Part shown: in pieces, positions 5,994 through 14,706 of the stretch
How positions within the stretch are numbered: position 1 is the first letter of the stretch
Layout of the letters: every line of letters begins with the position of its first letter
Assembly (NCBI GenBank): GCA_014523665.1
Contig: JAATVR010000085.1
Location: forward strand, 1 to 14,706
DNA length: 14,706 bases
Direction: 5' to 3'
Origin: Nitrososphaerales archaeon TH526
GTDB lineage: Archaea; Thermoproteota; Nitrososphaeria; Nitrososphaerales; Nitrososphaeraceae
The notes under the pieces: generated by a model
The model's database searches: none
The model's input: only the letters and a program-made list of their open reading frames with translations
What the model was told of the DNA's origin: nothing
Translations under genes and position numbers: made by a program

Positions 5994-6668
5994 TCAGGGG
6001 TTCGTGGGTTCGAATCCCACCCCCCGCATCAAATTGGTCCGATCCCTGAATTCAGAAGCAGATTTTATAAGATGTAAGTGAAATCTATGGTCAGAACCAA
6101 GTTCAGGATGAAAAGCTGTGGCAACAATGTTATCTTGCTTTACAGCTACAACCTTGTCCTCTATCTTTGCAATAACTTGAACCCCTTCCTCTGCTTTCGA
6201 CACTATGGGAGCTCGTATGAAAATGCCCTTGAAAGGCCTTTTTCCCATCATAGGGATTTCCATATCTGCCTCAAAGGAATCCTTTTGCCTTCCAAAGGCG
6301 TTTCTTTCTACTACTATGTTCAACAACGATAGTAACTTTTGTTTTGTCTGCCCAATCACTCTGTCATGAGCTCTAGTAGATAGGATAATCATACCTGCAC
6401 AAGTTCCTAATACTGGCATCCCCCTCGATACCACATCAGCGATTTCACGAAAAAGTTCCCCATTTACGGTAGCCAAGTTGCTGACTACGGTGCTTTCTCC
6501 ACCCGGCAAAATTAAACCGCTAATTCCGGAAATATCCTTAGCGTATCGAACAATCCTTACATCACCTCTCCTTCCTAAATAATTAAAAGCAGTCCTAGTC
6601 TGGGAAACGTTCTCCTCGACATCTCCTTGAATTCCTAGTACCCCTATTATAGGCCCATCATTCCTCAT
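5994..6668 (-). CDS. pdxT: PLP synthase glutaminase subunit PdxT
   Basis: PdxT is the class I glutamine amidotransferase that hydrolyses glutamine and channels ammonia to PdxS for pyridoxal 5'-phosphate synthesis (EC 4.3.3.6 complex). Visible motifs are Gly-Ile-Gln-Gly-Asp at 12-16, LPGGEST at 54-60, the nucleophile Cys90 in GTCAGM, and the His187/Glu189 pair in FHPEL. The family normally ends near residue 200, matching Ile-Lys-Ser-Ala at 201-204. Here 20 further residues follow, the last being [10 protein letters not shown], the typical translation of antisense tRNA sequence. The stop lies inside tRNA-Leu. The start overlaps the pdxS stop by ATGA, which implies translational coupling. Confidence 0.95.
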   Translation of the reverse strand: MRNDGPIIGVLGIQGDVEENVSQTRTAFNYLGRRGDVRIVRYAKDISGISGLILPGGESTVVSNLATVNGELFREIADVVSRGMPVLGTCAGMIILSTRAHDRVIGQTKQKLLSLLNIVVERNAFGRQKDSFEADMEIPMMGKRPFKGIFIRAPIVSKAEEGVQVIAKIEDKVVAVKQDNIVATAFHPELGSDHRFHLHLIKSASEFRDRTNLMRGVGFEPTNP

Positions 6669-7636
6669 ACAGATGGTCCTCTTTCTTGCATCCTCAGAGA
6701 TAAATTTTGAGTATCCAGCCCCAACATTGACTTCTTTTCGTCAACCATTCTCTGCGATTCAAGTACAGTAGCAGGGTCATCAAAATATGTAGTAGCAAGG
6801 ACTATTGCATGAGCTCGTTGTGAAGCATCGTCTGACTTGAATACTCCAGAACCTACAAACACACCGTCACAGCCCAAACTCATCAGAAGTGCGGCGTCAG
6901 CAGGTGTAGATATTCCACCTGCCGCAAAATTTACTACGGGTAACTTTCCTAACCTCGCCGTCTCTTCAACGATAGGCAGAGCCGACTGTAACTGTCTACA
7001 TGCCTTTATGAGTTCCTGTGGATCATCCACTATTGATTTAAGCCTTCGTATATCATTGTTAACCGCTTTAATATGAGACACTGCTTCAGCTACATTGCCC
7101 GTCCCTGGTTCACCTTTGGTTCTTATCATGGAACATCCTTCTTCTATTCTGCGAAGGGCTTCACCGAGATTTCTCGCACCATTTACAAAAGGTACTCTGA
7201 AATTCCATTTCCAAAGATGGTTTTCTTCATCCGCTGGAGTGAGTACTTCGCTTTCGTCAATCATATCAACACCTATTTCCTCCAAGATTTGAGCTTCTCC
7301 AAGATGACCTATCCTACACTTGGCCATGATAGGAATTGTAACTGCTTCCATTATTTCTTGGACAACTTTCACACTAGCAGTCCTTGCAACGCCACCTGCC
7401 AATCTGACATCAAACGGGAGTTTATCGAGCACCATTACGGCGACTGCTCCTGCATCTTCCGCAATTTGCGCTTGCTCAACATTGGTGACATCCATAATAA
7501 CACCATGTTTCTGCATGTGCGCGAATCCTCTCTTAACCAAGGTTGTTCCAGCTGTAAATGGCGAATGAAAACCTGTACTACGTTTTTGAATATTTCTCTG
7601 CTCAACTATTTCGGATGGAACGAGAGATATCGTCAT
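6665..7636 (-). CDS. pdxS: PLP synthase subunit PdxS
   Basis: PdxS condenses ribose 5-phosphate, glyceraldehyde 3-phosphate and ammonia into pyridoxal 5'-phosphate in the DXP-independent route. The 323-residue length is slightly longer than the usual ~295, with ~25 extra residues at the N-terminus. The conserved residues are present: Asp49 in MDVTN, Lys106 in MAKCRIGH (first Schiff-base lysine), [12 protein letters not shown] (127-138) and Lys174 in [10 protein letters not shown] (second lysine). The C-terminal phosphate-binding glycines ([16 protein letters not shown]) are also intact. It is the first gene of the pdxS-pdxT operon. A weak TATA-like TCTAAATAAC sits about 28 bases upstream of the ATG. 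Confidence 0.96.
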   Translation of the reverse strand: MTISLVPSEIVEQRNIQKRSTGFHSPFTAGTTLVKRGFAHMQKHGVIMDVTNVEQAQIAEDAGAVAVMVLDKLPFDVRLAGGVARTASVKVVQEIMEAVTIPIMAKCRIGHLGEAQILEEIGVDMIDESEVLTPADEENHLWKWNFRVPFVNGARNLGEALRRIEEGCSMIRTKGEPGTGNVAEAVSHIKAVNNDIRRLKSIVDDPQELIKACRQLQSALPIVEETARLGKLPVVNFAAGGISTPADAALLMSLGCDGVFVGSGVFKSDDASQRAHAIVLATTYFDDPATVLESQRMVDEKKSMLGLDTQNLSLRMQERGPSV

Positions 7637-7725
7637 TTAAAGGAGTGTACCTATAACAGTTATTTAGAGATTAGTATCAGTATGAATTGAAGAATGAGTA
7701 CTCTTTTTGCAACTATATTTGAATT

Positions 7726-7749
7726 GAGTTATTAAAAGTATAATAACTC
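7726..7749. promoter_or_regulatory. Perfect 9-bp inverted repeat over a TATA-like core (putative operator)
   Basis: GAGTTATTA (7726-7734), a 6-base spacer AAAGTA, and TAATAACTC (7741-7749) form a perfect dyad. The AT-rich centre lies ~34 bases upstream of the ATG at 7771, where the TATA box should be, and ~90-110 bases upstream of the divergent pdxS start. A dimeric regulator bound here would block transcription of the plus-strand genes. It has no T-tract on either side, so it does not look like a terminator. Confidence 0.5.
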
Positions 7750-7770
7750 ACCAACTGAATATTTTAGAAG

Positions 7771-7914
7771 ATGGTTGATGAGACCAAGGCGGACCCTCCG
7801 CCATGCGATATATGCGGTAACGCTCTGGAAGCATGCTTGTGTGTTTGTCCATATTGTGGTGAACGAGATAAGTGTGAATGTTGTTTGTACGATGCTGCAA
7901 CTGGTGGCGGATGA
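7771..7914 (+). CDS. 47-aa cysteine-rich, zinc-ribbon-like protein
   Basis: ATG 7771 to TGA 7912-7914. Nine cysteines fall within residues 12-38: C12-x2-C15, C22-x-C24-x-C26-x2-C29, then C35-x-C37-C38. The clearest part is CVCPYCGERDKCECC. The C-terminus ends Tyr-Asp-Ala-Ala-Thr with three glycines. The Cys-x2-Cys knuckles point to zinc or other metal binding, and two sites are possible. It lies 62 bases upstream of korA on the same strand and may be co-transcribed with it, downstream of the 9-bp dyad. Function is not known; a regulatory or assembly role for the iron-sulfur oxidoreductase is only a guess. Confidence 0.7.
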   Translation: MVDETKADPPPCDICGNALEACLCVCPYCGERDKCECCLYDAATGGG

Positions 7915-7976
7915 ATACTAATACGAAATAAAATTGTAAACTAATAAAAGCTGGCAAATTAGAAGCTATAATATCG

Positions 7977-10935
<2,959 letters not shown>

Positions 10936-10977
10936 CTATTTCGTAGCGAATCCTTTTCTAAACGTAATCCTAGTACG

Positions 10978-11000
10978 GTTTCATTTTCAATTTTTAACTT
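10978..11000 (+). terminator. T-rich terminator after korB
   Basis: About 45 bases after the korB stop come T-rich tracts (GTTTCATTTTC, then ATTTTTAACTTT) without a hairpin, typical of archaeal intrinsic termination. This region is convergent with amoA. Confidence 0.45.
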
Positions 11001-11079
11001 TCAACTATATTAGGATAACTTGATCAAGACTTGACAACTACGCTCATAAATCATTTAAGAATAAAATTGAATCTTGACG

Positions 11080-11097
11080 AAAAGAAAAAAGAAAAGG
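11080..11097 (-). terminator. T-rich terminator after amoA
   Basis: On the minus strand CCTTTTCTTTTTTCTTTT begins about 17 bases past the amoA stop, an oligo-T run expected to end the amoA transcript. Confidence 0.5.
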
Positions 11098-11113
11098 ATT
11101 GGCTTAATTTGGC

Positions 11114-11764
11114 TTAGTCCCACTTACTCCAAGCGGCCATCCATCTGTAAGTCCATGTATTGAGTTTTGCACCCAAAGCTGCGATTGGCACAGATAGCAC
11201 GGCTCCCGCGCCAGCTCCTAAGGCTACTGGACTATTATAGAATTTACCGACTTGCGGTTCGATTGGGGTCATGTATGGAGGTAGTGTTGGTCTAGGATAC
11301 TTGAATGCCATTTCCAGTGGATCGCGTATGGTCAATAGGTTGATCATGTTAAACAGTGGCAGTGAAAGTCCAACCAATGTTCCTCCTATCAGTATCGCTG
11401 CGTGTTTGTTCCTTCTTGTTGCCCAGTACGACAGGTCCAGCAACATTGCAGATGGAATCCACACCGGTACCGTAATGAAGTCGTATGGATATCCAAGAGC
11501 AAACCAAGCTCCTTTCGCAACCCATGTATAAATTGTCATTATAGTGGCATAGTAGGTTGCTGTCCCCGGCACTCCCGTAAACAACATGTAATAGATGGCA
11601 CCCACAACGAGCATCGTTGATTGCGATATAGAGAACACGACGAATGAAGTCCACGCCCAATCAGTGTAGAATATGTAGTCTCCAGCATTAATAGTCAGCA
11701 GCGTGCTGTTAACAGCTACGACAACTATGAACAGATAATGCGTTGTGCGTCTTAGCCAGACCAT
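11114..11764 (-). CDS. amoA: Ammonia monooxygenase subunit A
   Basis: A full-length 216-residue archaeal AmoA, starting MVWLRRTTHYLFIVVVAVNS and ending AAWSKWD. Diagnostic stretches include INAGDYIFYTDWAWTS, YTWVAKGAWFALGYPYDF, FKYPRPTLPPYMTPIEPQVG and FYNSPVALGAGAGAV. Five to six membrane helices span the protein. It is the membrane subunit of the copper monooxygenase that oxidises ammonia to hydroxylamine outside the cytoplasmic membrane. I chose ATG 11764 over an upstream TTG (11770) because it gives the standard archaeal length. A GGAG motif lies about 10 bases upstream, and a strong TATA-like box lies about 27 bases upstream. Substitutions such as YWATRRNKHAAILIGG differ from Nitrososphaera sequences as I recall them, suggesting another I.1b lineage. 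Confidence 0.98.
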   Translation of the reverse strand: MVWLRRTTHYLFIVVVAVNSTLLTINAGDYIFYTDWAWTSFVVFSISQSTMLVVGAIYYMLFTGVPGTATYYATIMTIYTWVAKGAWFALGYPYDFITVPVWIPSAMLLDLSYWATRRNKHAAILIGGTLVGLSLPLFNMINLLTIRDPLEMAFKYPRPTLPPYMTPIEPQVGKFYNSPVALGAGAGAVLSVPIAALGAKLNTWTYRWMAAWSKWD

Positions 11765-11783
11765 TAACAACTTTCTCCTAGAG

Positions 11784-11797
11784 GTTATATATAAAAT
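11784..11797 (-). promoter_or_regulatory. amoA TATA box
   Basis: Minus-strand AATTTTATATATAACC contains a TTTATATA core centred 26-28 bases upstream of the amoA ATG. That spacing predicts a start at or near the ATG, yet a GGAG motif (TAGGAGAAAG) sits between the box and the ATG. The box implies amoA has its own promoter in addition to any read-through from amoX. Confidence 0.5.
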
Positions 11798-11809
11798 TTA
11801 TCTAAGCTC

Positions 11810-11817
11810 AAAAAAAA
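11810..11817 (-). terminator. Oligo-T tract between amoX and amoA
   Basis: Eight consecutive T on the minus strand, 60 bases past the amoX stop and just upstream of the amoA TATA box. It could end the amoX transcript and separate the two units; alternatively it is only an AT-rich promoter element. Confidence 0.3.
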
Positions 11818-11876
11818 TTTGCTGAGAGAAAATTAGATCATACGGTGTAATTTATTGCTAAAAAATAGAGAATAAA

Positions 11877-12176
11877 TCAGTACGGACGTAGAGGTTTTTC
11901 TGTTGCGATCTTCCACATCCAGAAGAAGCCTAGCGCTTCAATAACAGTAAGCACAGATAGGGCATATAGTCCACTTGGCAGGGGATACGCCCAAGGATAA
12001 ACAGTCACGCCTACATAAACACCGCCAGCTGTTGCAGCCCAACATAATGCAAAGCCTAAAACCAAGATACCTTTGAAGTTTTCGACTCTGCGTCCGATCA
12101 TCTTTTCTACATCGTCTCTACTGCCGCCGCCTTCAACTCGTCTTCCACCAGGTCCGAATCCCTTTGGTAAAGTCAT
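11877..12176 (-). CDS. amoX: AmoX (orf38), small membrane protein of the amo cluster
   Basis: A 99-residue protein from ATG 12176, starting MTLPKGFGPGGRRVEGGG and then SRDDVEKMIGRRVENFKG. Two membrane helices follow (about residues 34-55 and 66-88), and it ends EKPLRPY. This matches the conserved archaeal orf38/AmoX found next to amoA, proposed as an extra subunit of the archaeal monooxygenase. The frame extends upstream to 12236, but the TATA-like box lies inside that extension, so the ATG at 12176 is favoured. It precedes amoA on the same strand with a 112-base gap. Confidence 0.92.
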   Translation of the reverse strand: MTLPKGFGPGGRRVEGGGSRDDVEKMIGRRVENFKGILVLGFALCWAATAGGVYVGVTVYPWAYPLPSGLYALSVLTVIEALGFFWMWKIATEKPLRPY

Positions 12177-12207
12177 CTTATACATTACCTGATAAGTACG
12201 TACCTTT

Positions 12208-12218
12208 TTAAATTTTGC
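12208..12218 (-). promoter_or_regulatory. amoX TATA-like box
   Basis: Minus-strand AAATTTAAAAAGG, centred about 36 bases upstream of the ATG at 12176, would start transcription roughly 10 bases before the ATG. No Shine-Dalgarno is visible. Confidence 0.4.
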
Positions 12219-12260
12219 TGTGCGAATTGAAATCATATTGATAGATAGTCTGCAAAAACA

Positions 12261-12278
12261 GATCCCACTTCAGGGATC
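12261..12278. promoter_or_regulatory. Perfect GATCCC/GGGATC inverted repeat between amoX and amoB
   Basis: GATCCC-ACTTCA-GGGATC is a perfect 6-bp dyad with a 6-base loop, about 45-65 bases upstream of the amoX TATA box and well upstream of amoB, in the divergent control region. Spacing fits a regulator-binding site. It is GC-rich in an AT-rich setting. Function is inferred only from position and symmetry. Confidence 0.35.
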
Positions 12279-12403
12279 ATATTTATTCAAAGTTACACCG
12301 AAAGGAGACTCTATAAGAATTATGAATTCATTTCGAAAAACTGATGCACCAAGTGCCAACTAGTACTTCAAATAGGAATTGGAACTGGCAAATCGGCAAC
12401 AGC

Positions 12404-12415
12404 AAAATATATATC
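12404..12415 (+). promoter_or_regulatory. amoB TATA box
   Basis: AAAATATATATC is centred about 40 bases upstream of the ATG at 12450, so the transcript would begin about 12-15 bases before the ATG. This supports the ATG over in-frame starts at or near 12417, which would fall in the promoter. Confidence 0.5.
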
Positions 12416-12449
12416 TTTGTTTCTTCTGGTATCGCTTAGAATCGACAAA

Positions 12450-13004
12450 ATGATTAACAAGGCTATAGTCTTGACAGGATTGGCTGCAGTATTAGTAATG
12501 TCTAGTGCATTCGCATTTATGCCTTCTGTAGAGGGACATGGTGTTCAGGCCCAGCTCCAGAGTAGGTTTGTGAGAATTCAAGATGAATCTTTTTCTGGTC
12601 AGACAATTCAGACTGGCGATGAGTTAACAGTAACTGGCACTCTTCAGAGCTTGGTGAACAGGCCACTGAGAGCATGGTTGTCGCTATTCAGTGAATCTAC
12701 AAATGCAGGCAATAGGTGGGAGTTTATAGCTCGTGACCCGCCCGGCAACGTCTTTGACATTGAACCAGAAGCTACGATACCATACTCACTAACCGTCAGA
12801 GCGTTAGAACCAGGTATTTATCATGTCCATACGCAGCTCAATATTCAGACAATTGGTCCAGGACTTGGTCCGGGACAAACCGTTCAAGTAACAGGCCAAC
12901 CAATATTCAAGCCGGTTCCATGGACGAATGTGACATATCAAGTAATATTGATTGGAGCAGGCTTAGGCGTAACCTTTGCGACTAGACCGTGGCAAGTTAT
13001 CTAA
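12450..13004 (+). CDS. amoB: Ammonia monooxygenase subunit B
   Basis: A 184-residue archaeal AmoB. A signal-peptide-like hydrophobic start (MINKAIVLTGLAAVLVMSSA, to about residue 29) precedes His30 in GHGVQAQLQ. Cleavage just before it would expose an N-terminal histidine. Together with His125 and His127 in the Tyr-His-Val-His motif, this matches the three-histidine copper site of bacterial PmoB. One immunoglobulin-like domain (residues ~35-160) is followed by a C-terminal membrane helix (VTYQVILIGAGLGVTF). The second membrane helix and cupredoxin domain of bacterial PmoB/AmoB are absent, as is normal in archaea. The gene is divergent from amoX-amoA and convergent with serS. Confidence 0.96.
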   Translation: MINKAIVLTGLAAVLVMSSAFAFMPSVEGHGVQAQLQSRFVRIQDESFSGQTIQTGDELTVTGTLQSLVNRPLRAWLSLFSESTNAGNRWEFIARDPPGNVFDIEPEATIPYSLTVRALEPGIYHVHTQLNIQTIGPGLGPGQTVQVTGQPIFKPVPWTNVTYQVILIGAGLGVTFATRPWQVI

Positions 13005-13091
13005 TAACTACACACAAACTAACTTCCCCTCATTTTTGTATCTGTTTAATAATTGGCTTAGGGTTTGTTTAGGAATTAATTCGTCTCATTC
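13005..13091. terminator. Convergent amoB/serS spacer with T-tracts
   Basis: The 87-base spacer contains CATTTTTGTATCTGTTT about 28 bases past the amoB stop, a plausible oligo-T terminator for amoB. Nothing comparable is clear for serS. Confidence 0.35.
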
Positions 13092-14375
13092 TCAGAGTTT
13101 CTGGCGGGCTGAAATCTCATCGGACCCTACATATTTCTTCAAAGGATCTGGTATTCTTATCGTTCCGTCAGCACGCTGAAAGTTTTCAATTATTGCAACT
13201 AGCGTTCTTCCAGTTGCGACCAGAGTGCTGTTCAAGGTATGAACTAAGCGGGTCTCTTCATCGGGACGATCTCTGAATCTTATTCTTAATCTCCTAGATT
13301 GGTAGTCCAGACAATTGGAGCTTGACACGATCTCCCTGTAAGAATCCTGACCTGGCATCCAAGCTTCTATATCGTAAGTTTTAGATGAAGTTTTGCCCAT
13401 GTCCCCCGTACACAAAAGGACAGTCCGAATGGGAATCCCCAATCCTTCATAAAACTTCTCTGCCAATTCTACCATTTTCTGATGCTCTTTTTCTGACTCC
13501 TCTGGTCTTGTGAATATGAATTGCTCAACCTTGTCAAAGTGATGCACTCGAAAGATGCCTTTCGTATCCTTTCCGTGCGCACCCGCTTCTTTTCTAAAAC
13601 ATGGACTGATACCGGCGTATCTCAGAGGAAGAGACGCACCATCAAGAATTTCATCCATATGCATTGCCGCCATTGCATGTTCGGAGGTCCCAATCATGTG
13701 TAAATCTTCTCCATGGATTTTATAGATGACATGTTCGAAATCTTCCAATATGACTGCGCCCTCCATCGGCTCTCTTCTAATCATGTAAGGAGGTTGTACG
13801 GGTACGTACCCTTGGTCGTTTAAATAATCAAGAGCATATTGAAGCAGTCCAATATTCAGCTTAACCAAAACATTCTTCAAGAAGTAAAAACGAGAGCCAG
13901 AAATTTTTGCAGCCCGTTCTATATCAAACAGATCCAATCTTGTTCCAAGATCAACATGATCAAGAGGAGCAAAATCGAATTTACTTGGTGCTCCTATTGA
14001 TCTTATTACCACGTTATCTTGTTCATTCGCACCTACAGGTACCGAGCTGCTGACCAAATTAGGCAGACTCATTATCAAATGCTTAAAGTTTACTTCGGTT
14101 TCTTCAAGATCTTTACCAAGTTTTACAATTTTATTGCCGAGGGATTTCATCTCACTGAGCTCTTCAGAGCAATCCTCTCTAGTTTTCTTCCTCTTCGCAA
14201 TTGTTTGAGCAATCAGATTCTTTCGGTGTCTTGCAGAATCGCTCTCGGAGATCAGAGAACGTCTTCTCTCAACTAGCGACAACAATTCATCTAACGGAAA
14301 TGTTTGGTTTCTTTGAAAGAGCATTCGACGTAGCCGTTCAGGATCGTCCTTTAGAAGCCGCGGATCAATCATCAT
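13092..14375 (-). CDS. serS: Seryl-tRNA synthetase
   Basis: The class II synthetase that charges tRNA-Ser (and tRNA-Sec where present). The 427 residues match the standard (non-methanogen) type. An N-terminal long coiled-coil arm (about 28-105) binds the tRNA. The catalytic core carries motif 2 from FRKEAGAHGKDTKG (260 onward) to VHHFDKVEQF, and motif 3 LNSTLVATGRTLVAIIEN near 380-400, followed by IPDPLKKYVG. Two consecutive ATG codons occur at the start (14375 and 14372). The start overlaps the end of pcc1 by 11 bases (ATGATGATTGA), so translation is probably coupled. Confidence 0.97.
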   Translation of the reverse strand: MMIDPRLLKDDPERLRRMLFQRNQTFPLDELLSLVERRRSLISESDSARHRKNLIAQTIAKRKKTREDCSEELSEMKSLGNKIVKLGKDLEETEVNFKHLIMSLPNLVSSSVPVGANEQDNVVIRSIGAPSKFDFAPLDHVDLGTRLDLFDIERAAKISGSRFYFLKNVLVKLNIGLLQYALDYLNDQGYVPVQPPYMIRREPMEGAVILEDFEHVIYKIHGEDLHMIGTSEHAMAAMHMDEILDGASLPLRYAGISPCFRKEAGAHGKDTKGIFRVHHFDKVEQFIFTRPEESEKEHQKMVELAEKFYEGLGIPIRTVLLCTGDMGKTSSKTYDIEAWMPGQDSYREIVSSSNCLDYQSRRLRIRFRDRPDEETRLVHTLNSTLVATGRTLVAIIENFQRADGTIRIPDPLKKYVGSDEISARQKL

Positions 14376-14634
14376 TCAGCACCATTTTCCCAATCGAAAT
14401 ATGACTCAAAACTTCGTCTACAGTATTAGAAACCGTTTCTATAGAACCATCACTATCGAATTCAATTGAAAGTATGTTCTCCGGCAGAGAATGCATATGC
14501 ATTTTTAACCCTTGGGGAAATTTGATGTTGTCAGCGATCAGTGACTTCATTATTGCATCTCTTTTGCCTTCATCTTCTAAATCTAGTTCTATATATACAG
14601 TGATTTTGTCAACGAGAGTTTCTTGCATTTTCAT
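14365..14634 (-). CDS. pcc1: KEOPS complex subunit Pcc1-like protein
   Basis: An 89-residue protein with the Pcc1/CTAG fold pattern. It has a beta strand (ITVYIELDLEDEGKRDAIMK), a helix, then LKMHMHSLPENILSIEFDSD and a C-terminal helix VSNTVDEVLSHISIG. Pcc1 is the dimerising subunit of KEOPS, which makes the N6-threonylcarbamoyladenosine of ANN-decoding tRNAs. The family is short and divergent, so the assignment rests on size, fold pattern and a translation-related neighbour (serS). The ATG at 14634 overlaps an upstream minus-strand frame by 26 bases. Confidence 0.7.
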   Translation of the reverse strand: MKMQETLVDKITVYIELDLEDEGKRDAIMKSLIADNIKFPQGLKMHMHSLPENILSIEFDSDGSIETVSNTVDEVLSHISIGKMVLNDD

Positions 14635-14706
14635 TGGTCCTGGAAGCAGCTTTCAAACATGTGATGAATTTTTCTAACTCGCTAGGTGGGACTTCGCAGC
14701 ATAGTA
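14609..14706 (-). CDS. 3' end of an upstream gene, cut by the window edge
   Basis: Entering from the right edge on the minus strand, a frame reads CCEVPPSELEKFITCLKAAS and RTNENARNSR to a TGA at 14609-14611. The helical segment looks genuinely coding, and the stop lies just past the pcc1 start, as in a tightly packed operon. Only 31 residues are visible, so the family cannot be named. Confidence 0.5.
   Translation of the reverse strand, partial: LCCEVPPSELEKFITCLKAASRTNENARNSR

Larger units (their letters stand above)
5909..6028 (+). tRNA. tRNA-Leu (anticodon TAA) with two predicted introns
   Basis: The acceptor stem is GCGGGGG (5909-5915)/CCCCCGC (6021-6027) with discriminator A6028. The T-arm is GTGGG-TTCGAAT-CCCAC (6004-6020), and a long variable arm lies between 5990 and 6003. 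Removing 5935-5953 and 5968-5983 yields an 85-nt class II tRNA. Its D-stem is GTA (5918-5920)/T-AC (5934, 5954-5955), its anticodon stem CGGGA/TCCCG and its anticodon loop CTTAAGA (anticodon TAA). Both excised pieces have bulge-helix-bulge geometry. A tool that allows only the canonical 37/38 intron would see a damaged D-arm. The last 35 bases overlap the 3' end of pdxT on the opposite strand. Confidence 0.88.

Noticed and set aside
7073..7690. A 205-codon plus-strand frame across pdxS, and others at 6078, 6837, 7095 and 7320.
   Set aside because: They are antisense to the clearly identified pdxS/pdxT and encode no recognisable domain.
11019..11028. CTTGATCAAG palindrome in the korB/amoA convergent spacer.
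   Set aside because: A 10-base palindrome with no loop and no T-tract; too common to interpret.
12322..12363. A 13-codon frame (MNSFRKTDAPSAN) preceded by AAGGAG upstream of amoB.
   Set aside because: It lies upstream of the amoB TATA box, so it would not be on the amoB transcript, and the GGAG spacing is too long. Probably chance.

Overview
This window comes from an ammonia-oxidising archaeon (class Nitrososphaeria, Thaumarchaeota). The clearest markers are amoA, amoX (orf38) and amoB. The AmoA sequence, the AT-rich composition and the amoX-amoA/amoB layout without amoC alongside suggest a soil group I.1b relative, possibly Nitrosocosmicus-like. That genus-level placement is an inference from memory.

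Positions 1-360 hold the 3' end of a membrane-protein gene cut by the window edge. Positions 361-5563 are gene-poor and decayed. They contain two eroded minus-strand membrane-protein remnants (430-596, 685-913), a helix-turn-helix/coiled-coil gene broken by two frameshifts (1276-2200), a broken minus-strand gene (2544-2862), a weak coiled-coil remnant (3779-4290) and two diverged copies of a 'Thr-Ser-Glu-Thr-Ser-Asp' coding motif. One clearly intact gene, an alpha/beta hydrolase, survives there, with a few tentative small ORFs. This region ends at the 3' end of a tRNA-Thr gene, as expected of an old integration hot spot, but I found no integrase and no duplicated tRNA end.

From 5564 on, gene density is high and genes are intact. 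There is tRNA-Thr(GGT) on the minus strand, then a plus-strand tRNA-Leu(TAA) that appears to carry two introns, one in the D-arm and one at 37/38, each with a bulge-helix-bulge fold. The 3' end of tRNA-Leu overlaps the 3' end of pdxT head to head. pdxS-pdxT (PLP synthase) forms a coupled minus-strand operon. Divergent from it are a 47-aa cysteine-rich protein and a fused gamma/alpha plus beta 2-oxoacid:ferredoxin oxidoreductase (korA-korB). A perfect 9-bp inverted repeat lies in the divergent promoter region.

From 11114 to 13004 lies the ammonia monooxygenase block: amoX and amoA on the minus strand and amoB divergent on the plus strand. amoB is convergent with a minus-strand housekeeping set: serS, the KEOPS subunit gene pcc1, and the 3' end of another reading frame entering from the right edge. 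Together the right two thirds encode ammonia oxidation, carbon/ferredoxin metabolism, vitamin B6 synthesis and translation functions.
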